A stretch of 64,000 nucleotides of DNA, from contig NZ_QRCU01000036.1 of NCBI RefSeq assembly GCF_003369445.1, positions 99,512 to 163,511 of the forward strand, in the 5' to 3' direction. Every line of letters starts with the position of its first letter. Positions within the stretch are counted from its first letter, which is position 1. The notes beneath the pieces were generated by a model. It made no database searches and had not been told where the DNA came from. It saw only the letters and a program-made list of their open reading frames with translations. The translations under genes were made by a program, and so were the position numbers. This stretch comes from Arthrobacter silvisoli. Lineage in GTDB: Bacteria; Actinomycetota; Actinomycetes; Actinomycetales; Micrococcaceae. Positions 1 to 9,839 of the stretch are shown here, in pieces.

Positions 1-1829
1 CAGGGGCGCTTCCACTGTCCCACGTCCTCGAACAGTGCGCCGTTCGCCACGTGCCACGGGTGGATGGAGGTCACGCGGGCGGGGTCGAACAGTTCGCCGC
101 GCTGGCGTCCGGCCAGTGCCGCGAAGGCCACCGGGGTGAACGGTGCACGGTAGGTGGTGGTGCCGATCTCGCCGATACCGGCCGCGGCAGCTCCTTCAGC
201 CTTCAGCGCGGCGGCGATGACGCCGATCGCGTTGACGCCGGAGGTCTTGCCCTGGTCGTTGGCGGTGCTGATGGAGGTGTAGCGCTTGACGTGTTCCACC
301 GAGCGCATGCCGGCGCCTGTGGAGCGGAGGACATCCGCCACGGACTGGTCGCGCTGGAAGTCCACGAAGTGGTTGTGCCACTCAGCTGCCGTGCCTTCCT
401 GGCCCGGTACCAGCCAGAGCTGGCGGGTGGGTGCAGAGGCCACGGGAGCCTTGGATTCGGCGGGAACGGTGTCGCTGCTGAAGCCGGCGGCGATCGCGGC
501 GGCGGCGCCGGCGCTGATGCCTTCGGCCAGGCAGTCGGCCAGTTCGTAACTGCCGCGGCCCGAGCCGACCACCTGCTGGTCCTTGACCACGGAGCTCGGC
601 ACGAAGCCGGCCAGCTCCTCGTCCCAGCGCAGCTTGCCCTGGCGCTGGCTGTGCAGGTGGACCACGGGGCTCCAGCCGCCGGCGACGGCGAGCAGGTCGC
701 AGTCGAACTGTTCGACGCCGGAGGTGAGTTCGCCGTCGTCGTTGATGCTGCGGACGGTGACGCCGTCCAGGCGGCCGCCCTCGCCGTTGCCGGTGGTGTC
801 CGCGACGGCGCTGCCGATCAGCACCCGGGTGCCTTGGGCCAGCGTGGCTGCGGCGGTGGAGCTGAGCCGGGTGCGGGCGTCCACGACGGCGGCAACCTTG
901 ATTCCGGCCGCCTGCAGTTCGGCCGCGAGGGCGTAGGCGGAGTCGTTGGTAGTGCTGATGACCACGCGGGATCCTGCGGCGACGGCGTAGCGGTTCAAGT
1001 AGCTGCGCACGGCCGAGGCCAGCATGATGCCGGGGCGGTCGTTGTTCTCGAACACCAAGGGGCGTTCGTGGGCGCCGGGGGCCAGGACCACCTGGGCGGC
1101 ACGGATGTGCCAGATGCGCTGGCGGGAGACACCGTCGGCCGCGGGGACATTGAGGTGGTCCGTGCGGTTCTGTGCGGCGATCACGTAGTTGGAGTCGTAG
1201 GAACCGAACGCGGTGGTGCGGTTCAGCACGGTGCATTCGGCAGCGGAAACCAACTCGGCCTCGACGTCGGCAAGCCATTCGAGCGCGGGCTTGCCTTCGA
1301 TGTCCTCGGCCAAGCCGGGAACGGTGGAGCCGGAAAGCAGGGCACCGCCGAGCTCGGGCTGGTCGTCGATGAGGATGACGCGGGCACCGGTGCGGACCGC
1401 TTCGCGGGCGGCTGCAAGGCCTGCCACGCCGCCGCCGACCACCAGCACGTCGGTGTGGACGTACTTCTTGTCGTATTCGGCTTTGTCCTCGTTGGGATCG
1501 AGCTTGCCCAGGCCGTTCAGCAGTTCGACCTTCAGCCCGTCCACGAGGGACACGGTGGTGGCCGGGAGCATGGACTCGGCCACGTGGCCCGGGAAGCGCG
1601 GGGCGATCTTCACCAGGGCGTTGGATTCCTCCACGCCGGCGGACAGGATGCCGCGGGGGCGGTCCTCGTAGAGGGAGTTGCCCACGGTGATGCGGCCGTT
1701 GGCCAGGAGGGCCGAGGCGAGGGTGTCGCCCGGGTGGCCGGTGTATTCCTGGCCGTCCACGGTGAAGCGCCAGGAGATGCTGCGGTCGATGCGGCCGCCG
1801 TTGGCGAGGCGGGCGTTCTGGGACGTCAC
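1..1829 (-). CDS. soxA: Sarcosine oxidase alpha subunit, heterotetrameric type (C-terminal part outside window)
   Basis: This is the large subunit of the tetrameric sarcosine oxidase, which oxidatively demethylates sarcosine to glycine and passes the methyl carbon to tetrahydrofolate. The GTG start overlaps the soxD stop (GTGA), so translation is probably coupled. The visible 609 residues begin [17 protein letters not shown], then a small 2Fe-2S-like N-terminal fold, then a Rossmann segment containing [14 protein letters not shown] near residue 130 for dinucleotide binding. The C-terminal aminomethyltransferase-like domain and soxG should lie beyond the left edge. The whole reading frame is open to base 1. 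Identification is strong because soxB, soxD and glyA follow in the order known for Arthrobacter and Corynebacterium. Confidence 0.95.
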   Translation of the reverse strand, partial: MTSQNARLANGGRIDRSISWRFTVDGQEYTGHPGDTLASALLANGRITVGNSLYEDRPRGILSAGVEESNALVKIAPRFPGHVAESMLPATTVSLVDGLKVELLNGLGKLDPNEDKAEYDKKYVHTDVLVVGGGVAGLAAAREAVRTGARVILIDDQPELGGALLSGSTVPGLAEDIEGKPALEWLADVEAELVSAAECTVLNRTTAFGSYDSNYVIAAQNRTDHLNVPAADGVSRQRIWHIRAAQVVLAPGAHERPLVFENNDRPGIMLASAVRSYLNRYAVAAGSRVVISTTNDSAYALAAELQAAGIKVAAVVDARTRLSSTAAATLAQGTRVLIGSAVADTTGNGEGGRLDGVTVRSINDDGELTSGVEQFDCDLLAVAGGWSPVVHLHSQRQGKLRWDEELAGFVPSSVVKDQQVVGSGRGSYELADCLAEGISAGAAAAIAAGFSSDTVPAESKAPVASAPTRQLWLVPGQEGTAAEWHNHFVDFQRDQSVADVLRSTGAGMRSVEHVKRYTSISTANDQGKTSGVNAIGVIAAALKAEGAAAAGIGEIGTTTYRAPFTPVAFAALAGRQRGELFDPARVTSIHPWHVANGALFEDVGQWKRP

Positions 1830-2155
1830 TTGCTTGCTCCTTCCGGGGCCTGTGCGGTGTTTGCGGTAGTACCAGGGGCGCTGCCGCCCGGTGCTGGAGT
1901 TCCCATCGGGTAGACCGCCTGTATTTCGTAGCTCACGGTGTCACGGAGCATGTTGAACCACTGGCGGCAGCCGGTGCTGTGGACCCAGCGTTCGGCGTAG
2001 GCGCCCTTGGTGTTGTCCCGGTAGAACAGGTACTCGGCCCATTCGCGGTCGTTCAGTGCGTAGGGGTCTTCGGGGTAGGCAACGTGGGCCTGGCCGCCAT
2101 AGTGGAATTCGGTTTCGTCCCGTGGCCCGCAGTTGGGGCAGGAGATCAGGAGCAT
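1826..2155 (-). CDS. soxD: Sarcosine oxidase delta subunit
   Basis: The 109-residue product is the small zinc-binding subunit of heterotetrameric sarcosine oxidase. The zinc ligands known from the Corynebacterium and Stenotrophomonas structures are all present: Cys6 and Cys9 (MLLISCPNC) and His59 with Cys63 ([11 protein letters not shown]). The length of about 100 residues fits the family. It lies 34 bases after soxB and overlaps soxA by four bases, so it belongs to the glyA-soxBDA operon. The subunit bridges alpha and beta and has no catalytic role of its own in known enzymes. Confidence 0.96.
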   Translation of the reverse strand: MLLISCPNCGPRDETEFHYGGQAHVAYPEDPYALNDREWAEYLFYRDNTKGAYAERWVHSTGCRQWFNMLRDTVSYEIQAVYPMGTPAPGGSAPGTTANTAQAPEGASK

Positions 2156-2189
2156 GTCCGGCTACTTTCTGTAATGTCCGCGGGGGCTG

Positions 2190-3406
2190 TCAGTGGGCGA
2201 CGGCGGCTGCGCCGTGTTCGTCGATCAGGGCACCGGTCTCGAAGCGCTCGAGCGAGAAGGGCTCGTTGAGCTTGTGCGGTGCGCCGGTGGCGATGGTGTG
2301 GGCGAAGGTCAGGCCGGCTGCGGGGGTTCCCTTGAAGCCGCCGGTGCCCCAGCCGCAGTTGACGAACATGTTCTCCACCGGGGTGGTGCCGACGATCGGC
2401 GACGCGTCCATGGTGGTGTCCACGATGCCGCCCCAGGTGCGCAGTACGTGTGCCCGGGCGAAGATCGGGAAGAGTTCAACGGCGGCCGCCATCTGTTCCT
2501 CGATCACGTGGAAGGAGCCGCGCTGGCCGTAGCCGTTGTAGGAGTCGACGCCGGCGCCCATCACCAGTTCACCCTTGTGGGCCTGGGAGACGTAGACGTG
2601 CACGTGGTTGGACATGACCACCGTGGGGTGGACCGGCTCGTGCAGTTCGGAGACCAGTGCCTGCAGCGGGTGGGACTGGATGGGGAGGCGGAAGCCTGCC
2701 ATCTCGGCCAGGACGCTGCTGTGGCCGGCGGCGCACAGGCCCACCTTTTCGGTGTTGATGGTGCCGCGGTTGGTCTTGACGCCCACCACGCGGTTGCCGT
2801 CCTTGAGGAAGCCGGTGACTTCGCAGTTCTGGATGATGTCCACGCCCATCTCGTCGCACTTGCGGGCGAAGGCCCAGGCCACGTGGTCGTGCTTGGCGAT
2901 GCCGGCACGGGGCTGGTAGGTGGCGCCCATGACGGGGTAGCGGATGTTGTCGCCGACGTTCAGGATGGGGCAGAGTTCCTTGACTTGCTGCGGGTCCAGC
3001 CATTCGGCGTCGACTCCGTTGAGCTTGTTGGCTCCCACGCGGCGCATGCTTTCGCGCACGTCGCCCAGGGTGTGGGCCAGGTTCATCACGCCCCGCTGGC
3101 TGAACAGGAAGTCGTATTCGAGCTCTTCCGGCAGCACTTCCCAGAGCTTGAGGGCGTGCTCGTAGATGGCGGCGCTCTCGTCCCAGAGGTAGTTGGAGCG
3201 GATGATGGTGGTGTTGCGGGCCATGTTGCCGCCGGCCAGCCAGCCCTTTTCCAGGACGGCGATGTTGGTCATCCCGTGGTTCTTGGCCAGGAAGTACGCG
3301 GTGGCCAGGCCGTGCCCGCCGCCGCCGACGATCACGGCGTCGTAGGAAGACTTGGGCTCCGGGTTGCGCCAGAGGAAATCCGGGTGCTCCGGGAGGTGGT
3401 CTGCGC

Positions 3407-3410
<4 letters not shown>
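2190..3410 (-). CDS. soxB: Sarcosine oxidase beta subunit
   Basis: The 406-residue flavoprotein subunit carries the sarcosine oxidation site. It has an N-terminal FAD-binding motif ([17 protein letters not shown], residues 24-40) and a segment [14 protein letters not shown] near residues 170-183. In characterised enzymes one histidine of this segment is covalently bound to FMN; here the candidates are His174 and His176. The GTG start overlaps the glyA stop by four bases, which indicates coupling. The product works with SoxA, SoxD and the SoxG subunit presumed to lie beyond the left edge, in the cytoplasm, and releases hydrogen peroxide while transferring a one-carbon unit to folate. Confidence 0.96.
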
Positions 3411-4750
<1,340 letters not shown>

Positions 4751-4794
4751 GCTCTGCTCCTTAGGAATCTAGGTAGTCACCAACTGTTAGGCAA

Positions 4795-4806
4795 CTGATA
4801 TATCAG
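4795..4806. promoter_or_regulatory. Palindromic operator candidate between glyA and gntR
   Basis: CTGATATATCAG is a perfect 12-bp palindrome in the 151-base gap between the divergent glyA-sox operon and the gntR gene. It lies just downstream of a possible minus-strand promoter (TTGACG, 18 bases, TACCAT). FCD-type GntR regulators commonly bind short AT-centred palindromes in their own promoter region, so binding by the adjacent regulator is a reasonable inference. Confidence 0.5.
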
Positions 4807-4901
4807 AACTGCATTCATGGTATGTTGTAAGTCACAAGGACGTCAACAGTCCACGGCGAGTCTTCTGCGCAAGGATTGAATGACTGCAAGCGGAGAGAGC
4901 A

Positions 4902-5573
4902 ATGAGCACTGTTTTGGAAGCACTGGTTTCAGGCCCCCAGGGCGCATCCTTGGCCGAGCACGCCTATCTGCTCCTGCGGGACCGGCTGATCATGCTGGAC
5001 ATCAAGCCCGGCGATCCGATCAATGACGGCCAGATCGCGGGCGAACTCGGCATCGGCCGCACGCCCGTCCGGGAGGCCATCAAGCGGCTCGAAAGCGATC
5101 ATCTCGTGGTGTCCTATCCGCGGCGCGGCACTTTCGCCACGGGGGTGGACATCACCCAGCTGGCCGACGTCTCCGAAATCCGCGAACTCCTCGAACCGCT
5201 GGCTGCCCGCCGGGCAGCGCGCATGGCGGGTCCCAAGGTGCGGGAGGAACTGCGCGACATTGCGGCCACCATCAGCCAACTCGAGGAAGGCAAGGCCGGG
5301 CAGCACGAACTCATGCGCTACGACATCCAGGTCCACCGGCTCATCTACAAGGCCGCGGCGAACCCTCATCTGGAAGACGTGCTGATCCGCTACGACAACC
5401 TGGCCACCCGGATCTGGTGCCACATGCTCGAGAAGATGCCCTCGGTCACCGGGCACATCGCCGAGCACGTCGACCTGCTCAACGCCATCGCCGACGGCGA
5501 CGAAGAGAGGGCCGCAGCCCTGGCATTGCACCACGTGACGAGCTTCGAGGAAACGGTCCGCAAGGTCCTCTAG
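4902..5573 (+). CDS. GntR-family regulator, FadR/FCD subfamily
   Basis: The 223-residue protein has an N-terminal winged helix (about residues 15-80, recognition stretch GELGIGRTPVREAIKRLES) followed by an all-helical FCD ligand domain (about 90-215) with histidines in ALHHVTSFEE. It is transcribed away from glyA-soxBDA. The natural inference is that it controls the sarcosine operon in response to a pathway metabolite such as sarcosine, glycine or serine. The RBS is GGAGAGAGCA before the ATG. Exact ligand and sign of regulation cannot be read from the sequence. Confidence 0.9.
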   Translation: MSTVLEALVSGPQGASLAEHAYLLLRDRLIMLDIKPGDPINDGQIAGELGIGRTPVREAIKRLESDHLVVSYPRRGTFATGVDITQLADVSEIRELLEPLAARRAARMAGPKVREELRDIAATISQLEEGKAGQHELMRYDIQVHRLIYKAAANPHLEDVLIRYDNLATRIWCHMLEKMPSVTGHIAEHVDLLNAIADGDEERAAALALHHVTSFEETVRKVL

Positions 5574-5577
5574 CCTG

Positions 5578-5688
5578 CTACTCCCTGTTCGAGCGGCGCG
5601 GCCATTTCACGTTCATCAACAGCAAGCCCAGCAGGAGTGCGTCAATCGTCATTATCGCGCCCATGAGGTAAGCCCATCCGGCCATCAT
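5578..5688 (-). CDS. Small single-span membrane protein, 36 residues, unknown function
   Basis: A 36-codon frame begins MMAGWAYLMGAIMTIDALLL and ends with a basic tail (NVKWPRRSNRE). One hydrophobic helix of about 20 residues fills the centre and positive residues follow it, as in small inner-membrane proteins with the C terminus inside. A good ribosome binding site (GGAGGGAGGTG) lies nine bases before the first ATG, which is the main reason for calling it. The frame ends just past the convergent gntR stop. No function is recognised, and a chance frame cannot be excluded. Confidence 0.45.
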   Translation of the reverse strand: MMAGWAYLMGAIMTIDALLLGLLLMNVKWPRRSNRE

Positions 5689-5908
5689 GCCCCTGGCACC
5701 TCCCTCCGCACGACAACCTGCCTGGCCCGCGCCCCCAGCCCCTCGGTTGTCATCCAAGTGTGACACGGCCGGGACCAAACCGAAACGGCTCAGGCGGTTC
5801 CGGCAGGCCCGCGGAGGCCACCGATTGGCTCAGCGAATGCACTGCCCAAGCCGTGAAAGCCGCGGCTAGGATCGATGGCAAGACGAGAAGCCGGGAGGAT
5901 CCATCGAC

Positions 5909-6493
5909 ATGGCCATCGAAGTCCGCCCCGCGAGGCGGTTCGAAGACGTCCGCACGCTCCTTGGACCCAAGCAGCGGCCGGATGCGAATGTGTGCTGGTG
6001 CCTGAGCTACCGCCTCCCCGCGAAGCAGAACCTGTCCCTGCAGGGCCTGCAGCGCGGCGAATTCGTCAAGCAGCTGCTCGCCGCACAGGTGCCACCCGGG
6101 GTCCTGGCGTACGACGGCGACGAGCCGGTCGGGTGGGCGGCCGTCCATCCGCGGGCGGACACCAGCTTCTCCCGGAGCCGGAAGATCCCGCAGGTGGACG
6201 AGCTGCCGGTATGGTCCGTCTGGTGCATCCGGGTGCGGCCCGGGCACCGCGGCAAAGGGATCTCGCACGCATTGCTCGCCGGCGCCGTGGACTTCGCGCG
6301 CAGCAACGGAGCACCCGTCATTGAAGGCTATCCGGTGGACAACGGCGGCCGGCATGTGGACCTCACCATGGCGTACGTAGGCACCCGGAAGCTTTTCGAA
6401 GACGAGGGTTTCAGCAAGGCCGCCAACACGGATTCGGTGATCAACGGGTTCCCGCGCGTCCTGATGCGGCTCGATCTGTGTCAGGCAGGTTAA
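5909..6493 (+). CDS. GNAT-family N-acetyltransferase
   Basis: The 194-residue product carries the acetyl-CoA binding signature of GNAT enzymes in CIRVRPGHRGKGISHALLAG (about residues 105-125, R/Q-x-x-G-x-G/A pattern as RPGHRGKG). The N-terminal half (WCLSYRLP, then GWAAVHPRAD) resembles uncharacterised actinobacterial GNATs. The start is preceded by GGGAGG at about 11 bases and a TAGGAT -10-like box at 5867-5872. The acceptor substrate is unknown. It stands alone between the sox region and the IclR regulator, and nothing links it functionally to either. Confidence 0.85.
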   Translation: MAIEVRPARRFEDVRTLLGPKQRPDANVCWCLSYRLPAKQNLSLQGLQRGEFVKQLLAAQVPPGVLAYDGDEPVGWAAVHPRADTSFSRSRKIPQVDELPVWSVWCIRVRPGHRGKGISHALLAGAVDFARSNGAPVIEGYPVDNGGRHVDLTMAYVGTRKLFEDEGFSKAANTDSVINGFPRVLMRLDLCQAG

Positions 6494-6611
6494 CGCGGTG
6501 TCACCTGCATCACACGTTCCCGCTAAGGATCGGCTAAGTTGAAGTAAGCGAAAGGGCATTACAAAACCCTGTGGCGATCGCTGGCCACAGAAACTACCTG
6601 AAAGATGGAGC

Positions 6612-7421
6612 ATGGTTTCGAACGTTGACGCCGAACCGGATGTTGAGGCAGACGGCGGCCAGCATGGCGGCGTCCAGTCCGTTGACAGAGCGCTGGCGGT
6701 ACTGGAGATCCTGGCCAGGGACGGCCACGCCGGAGTGAGTGAAATCGCCGAGGAGATGGGCATTCACAAATCCACTGTGTCGCGCCTGCTCGGTTCCCTG
6801 GTCAGCCGAGACATGGTCCACCAGAACAGCGAGCGCGGAAAGTACCAGCTGGGCTTCGGCATCCTGCGCCTGGCCAGTTCCATCCCCGGCCGGCTCAGCC
6901 TGGTGCGGGAAGCACGCCCGGTGCTCGAAGCCCTGGCCGAAGAGTTCAAAGAAACCGTCAACCTGGCAGTGCTGCGTTCCAATTTCGCCGTGAACGTGGA
7001 CCAAGCCATGGGGCCGTCCACCCTGGCCACCTACGACTGGGTGGGCAGCCTGACGCCGTTGCACGCGACCAGCAGCGGCAAGGTCCTGCTCGCAGGACTG
7101 CCCGCGGACGAGCGTGCACGGATCCTGAAGGAGACCGGGCTGCCGGCCCGCACGCCGCGCACGATCACGGACAGGAAAACCCTCGAAACCGAGTTGCTTG
7201 ATGTCGCCCGCCAGGGGTATGGCGTCGTACGGGAGGAATTCGAGATCGGGCTCACCTCGATGTCGGTGCCGGTCTACAACCACGTGGGCGTCGTCATCGG
7301 GGCCGTTAGTATCTCCGGGCCCGCCTTCCGCTTCGATCCGGAAACGGAGCCGGGACTCCTGGACGGGCTGAAAGAAGCCGGGCTGAGGATCAGCGCGCGG
7401 ATGGGTTACGCCCGCCGCTGA
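6612..7421 (+). CDS. IclR-family transcriptional regulator
   Basis: The 269-residue protein has an N-terminal helix-turn-helix (GVSEIAEEMGIHKSTVSRLLGSL, about residues 40-62) and the C-terminal effector domain of IclR proteins. LHATSSGKVLLAGL and YGVVREEFEIGLTSMSVPV are hallmark stretches. IclR regulators often govern peripheral carbon catabolism. Its position between the sarcosine genes and the betaine demethylase genes suggests control of one of them, but no operator was identified and the ligand is unknown. It is convergent with the LysR gene, with only 18 bases between stops. Confidence 0.92.
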   Translation: MVSNVDAEPDVEADGGQHGGVQSVDRALAVLEILARDGHAGVSEIAEEMGIHKSTVSRLLGSLVSRDMVHQNSERGKYQLGFGILRLASSIPGRLSLVREARPVLEALAEEFKETVNLAVLRSNFAVNVDQAMGPSTLATYDWVGSLTPLHATSSGKVLLAGLPADERARILKETGLPARTPRTITDRKTLETELLDVARQGYGVVREEFEIGLTSMSVPVYNHVGVVIGAVSISGPAFRFDPETEPGLLDGLKEAGLRISARMGYARR

Positions 7422-7439
7422 TCCGCGCGTTGGCAGCGT

Positions 7440-8387
7440 TCAGTGATCCTCTTCAAGCCGGGCGGTGAGGATCCGATCGGCGTTAACCTGCAGGATGCCC
7501 AGCGACTCCTGGATCAGCGGTGAGGCGATGCTGCCCCTACGCACCGCAGCAACAATGCGGCGCGCAGGTTTCGCTTTGCCTGTAATACGTAGCCGAACCA
7601 CGTTCTCGGCACCGCGCAAAGGTGCCAGCCGTGGCAGCAGGCCGACCCCCAGCCCCGCACCCACGAACGCGATCTGGGTTTCCCATTCAACGGCCTCATG
7701 GGCAATCCGCGGCGTCACCCCGACGGCCGTGAAGGCCGCAGTGAAGAGGGAATGGTAGGTGGAACCAGCGGCCTCCGTGATCCAGGGCTCCGCGGCCAGC
7801 TCTTCAAGCGTCGCTGTTTCCCGTGATGCCAGCGGATGGTCGGCGGGAATGATGACGTCCAGCGGATCGTCGAGCAGAACCGTCTGCTCGAAGCGCGGAT
7901 CGTCCTCCCCATAGGCTTCGGACTGCATGGCGACAATGACCGCAAGGTCGATTCGCTCCGCAATCAACAAGTCGAAACAGCGGGCCGGATCGGCCTCAAG
8001 AACCTGCACTTCGAGCTCGGGGCGTGTTGAGCGCAGCGTGGCAGCCAGCGGCGCGAGCAACTGGGCGGCTGCAGTGGAGAATCCGCCAAGGCCAAAGTGG
8101 GGCTGCACCTGGTCACCGGCCTCCATGGCTGCGGCGCGCAGGCTCTCCCATTGGGCAATGAGGGGATCCGAGCCTGCCACAAGGAAGCGGCCCGTGGCGG
8201 TCAGCCGCACGCCCCGGCCGTCCTTCGTCAAGAGCTGCATGCCAAGCACGCGCTGGAGCTCCCGCAATTGTGCGGAGACAGCGGAAGGCGAATAGCCGGT
8301 GAGTTCCGCAGTTGCGCCTATGGTGCCGCACCGGGCAAAAACCCGAAGTGTGATGAGCCTCGCATCGATCATGCGTCTATTTTGCAT
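7440..8387 (-). CDS. LysR-family transcriptional regulator divergent from gbcAB
   Basis: The 315-residue protein starts near MQNRRMIDARLITLRVFARC and has the LysR helix-turn-helix (GTIGATAELTGYSPSAVSAQL) followed by the periplasmic-binding-like effector domain (GLGGFSTAAAQLLAPLAATL onward). I chose the ATG at 8387 because GAAG lies six bases before it; an ATG at 8372 is equally close to the domain start. It is divergent from the glycine betaine demethylase genes, the usual layout for a LysR protein and its target. No AraC-type GbdR, the regulator known in Pseudomonas, is present in the window. Confidence 0.9.
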   Translation of the reverse strand: MQNRRMIDARLITLRVFARCGTIGATAELTGYSPSAVSAQLRELQRVLGMQLLTKDGRGVRLTATGRFLVAGSDPLIAQWESLRAAAMEAGDQVQPHFGLGGFSTAAAQLLAPLAATLRSTRPELEVQVLEADPARCFDLLIAERIDLAVIVAMQSEAYGEDDPRFEQTVLLDDPLDVIIPADHPLASRETATLEELAAEPWITEAAGSTYHSLFTAAFTAVGVTPRIAHEAVEWETQIAFVGAGLGVGLLPRLAPLRGAENVVRLRITGKAKPARRIVAAVRRGSIASPLIQESLGILQVNADRILTARLEEDH

Positions 8388-8490
8388 GGTTATCTTCAAA
8401 ATCTTGCGCTTTTGTTGCAGCTCTAGTGACCCTAATCTCATTCATTACAAGGTCTTCGTCCACGCCACCTGCTGCACGCAGGACCGTGAT

Positions 8491-8504
8491 CGACACGCAA
8501 CACC
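8491..8504 (-). promoter_or_regulatory. Shared betaine-regulon motif upstream of gbcA
   Basis: On the minus strand this reads GGTGTTGCGTGTCG. It differs by one base from GGTGTTGCGTATCG upstream of the OpuA importer (38419-38432) and by three from GCTGTTGCATATCG upstream of the BCCT carrier (12988-13001). It lies 30 bases before the gbcA start codon. A common regulator of betaine uptake and demethylation could read it; this is inference from sequence similarity only. Confidence 0.45.
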
Positions 8505-8534
8505 CAATTACCCATGCCTCCCGGGAGGAAACCC

Positions 8535-9839
8535 ATGACTGCTTCAGTGAACGTGCCCCTGAATTCACGCGGAAAACTCGCTTCAACTTTGCCCGCCGAA
8601 CAGCTGGCAGAAATCACCGCGTTGTTCGAGTTCCGGCGCACCGGCTACTCCCTCGATGCCCCTTTCTACACCGATCCCACGATCTTCAGCCTCGACATGG
8701 AGGCCATCTTCGGCCAGCACTGGATCTTCGCAGCCAGCACCGCTGAATTGCCCGAGCCGGGGGACTACGTCACCGTCGACTACGGCCCCTACTCCTTGAT
8801 CGTGCTGCGCAATGACGACGGCGGCGTGAACGTGCTGCACAACGTGTGCCGCCACCGCGGTGCCCGCGTCTTGACCGAAGCCACCGGGTCGACCGGAAAC
8901 CTGGTCTGCGGCTACCACTCCTGGACCTACTCCCCCGAGGGCAACCTGATCCACGCCTCCGCACCGGGTGAGACCAAGTTCGACAAGAACTGCTTCGCGC
9001 TCAAGCGCGCCCACGGCCGCGAAGTCGCCGGCCTCATCTTCGTTTGCATCGCGAACGAACCGCCCGCCGACTTCGACGAAACCTCCAAGATCTTCGAACC
9101 CTACCTCGCGCCCCACGAGCTGGCTAAGACGAAGATCGCCTACCAGCAGAACATCATCGAAGAGGGCAACTGGAAGCTCGTCATGGAGAACAACCGTGAG
9201 TGCTACCACTGCGACGGGCACCCGGAACTCGCCTGCTCCCTCTTCCCCACCTGGGGCCTGACCGAGGGCCTCATCCCCACCCACCTCGAGGAAGTGTGGG
9301 ACCGCAACAAGCAGGCCCAATCCGATCTCGAGGAGCGCTGCCGCCGCTACGGCCTTCCCTACGAGGTGGTCGAGGAGCTCGATACCCGCGTCGCGGGCAT
9401 CCGCATTTCCCGTGAAGCGCTCGACGGAGATGGCGAATCATTCTCCGCCGATGGGCGCCGGCTCTCCAAGAAGCTGCTCGGCGACCTGCGCGACTTCCGC
9501 CTCGGTCGTTGCTCGATGCACCTGCAGCCCAACAGCTGGTTCCACTTCATGGGCGACCACGTGATCACCTTCGGCGTCTTCCCCATCAACGAGCACCAGA
9601 CCCTCGTCCGGACCACCTGGCTGGTAGCCGACGACGCCGTGGAAGGCGTTGACTACGACCTGGACAAGCTCACCTACGTGTGGAAGCAGACGAACATCCA
9701 GGACAAGGCGTTCGTGGAACTGTGCCAGCAGGGTGCCGCCAGCCCCGCCTACGAGCCCGGCCCGTACATGAAGAGCGAGTACCAGGTCGAAGCGTTCATC
9801 AACTGGTACGTGCAGCGCGTGCAGGAGCACTTGGCATGA
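8535..9839 (+). CDS. gbcA: Glycine betaine demethylase, Rieske oxygenase component
   Basis: The 434-residue oxygenase has a Rieske 2Fe-2S centre with Cys105, His107, Cys125 and His128 (VCRHRGA...VCGYHSW) and the mononuclear iron region ENNRECYHCDGHPEL with His225 and His229. This matches GbcA-type oxygenases, which remove one methyl of glycine betaine as formaldehyde to give dimethylglycine. The start is the ATG after GGGAGGAAACCC, not an upstream alternative. Its stop overlaps gbcB (ATGA). The downstream fdhA, BCCT carrier and dimethylglycine oxidase support the assignment. Related Rieske enzymes act on carnitine or stachydrine, so the substrate is inferred. Confidence 0.88.
   Translation: MTASVNVPLNSRGKLASTLPAEQLAEITALFEFRRTGYSLDAPFYTDPTIFSLDMEAIFGQHWIFAASTAELPEPGDYVTVDYGPYSLIVLRNDDGGVNVLHNVCRHRGARVLTEATGSTGNLVCGYHSWTYSPEGNLIHASAPGETKFDKNCFALKRAHGREVAGLIFVCIANEPPADFDETSKIFEPYLAPHELAKTKIAYQQNIIEEGNWKLVMENNRECYHCDGHPELACSLFPTWGLTEGLIPTHLEEVWDRNKQAQSDLEERCRRYGLPYEVVEELDTRVAGIRISREALDGDGESFSADGRRLSKKLLGDLRDFRLGRCSMHLQPNSWFHFMGDHVITFGVFPINEHQTLVRTTWLVADDAVEGVDYDLDKLTYVWKQTNIQDKAFVELCQQGAASPAYEPGPYMKSEYQVEAFINWYVQRVQEHLA

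Noticed and set aside
51..1913. Long plus-strand frame of 620 codons
   Set aside because: It is antisense to soxA, rich in Gly, Ala and Val repeats typical of shadow frames in high-GC DNA, and has no domain.
4751..4901. Glycine riboswitch upstream of glyA
   Set aside because: The gap is only 151 bases and shows none of the conserved glycine aptamer cores or tandem structure; it holds operator-like palindromes instead.
5750..6763. Minus-strand frame of 337 codons
   Set aside because: It lies over the GNAT gene and the start of the IclR gene, and its translation lacks any domain.
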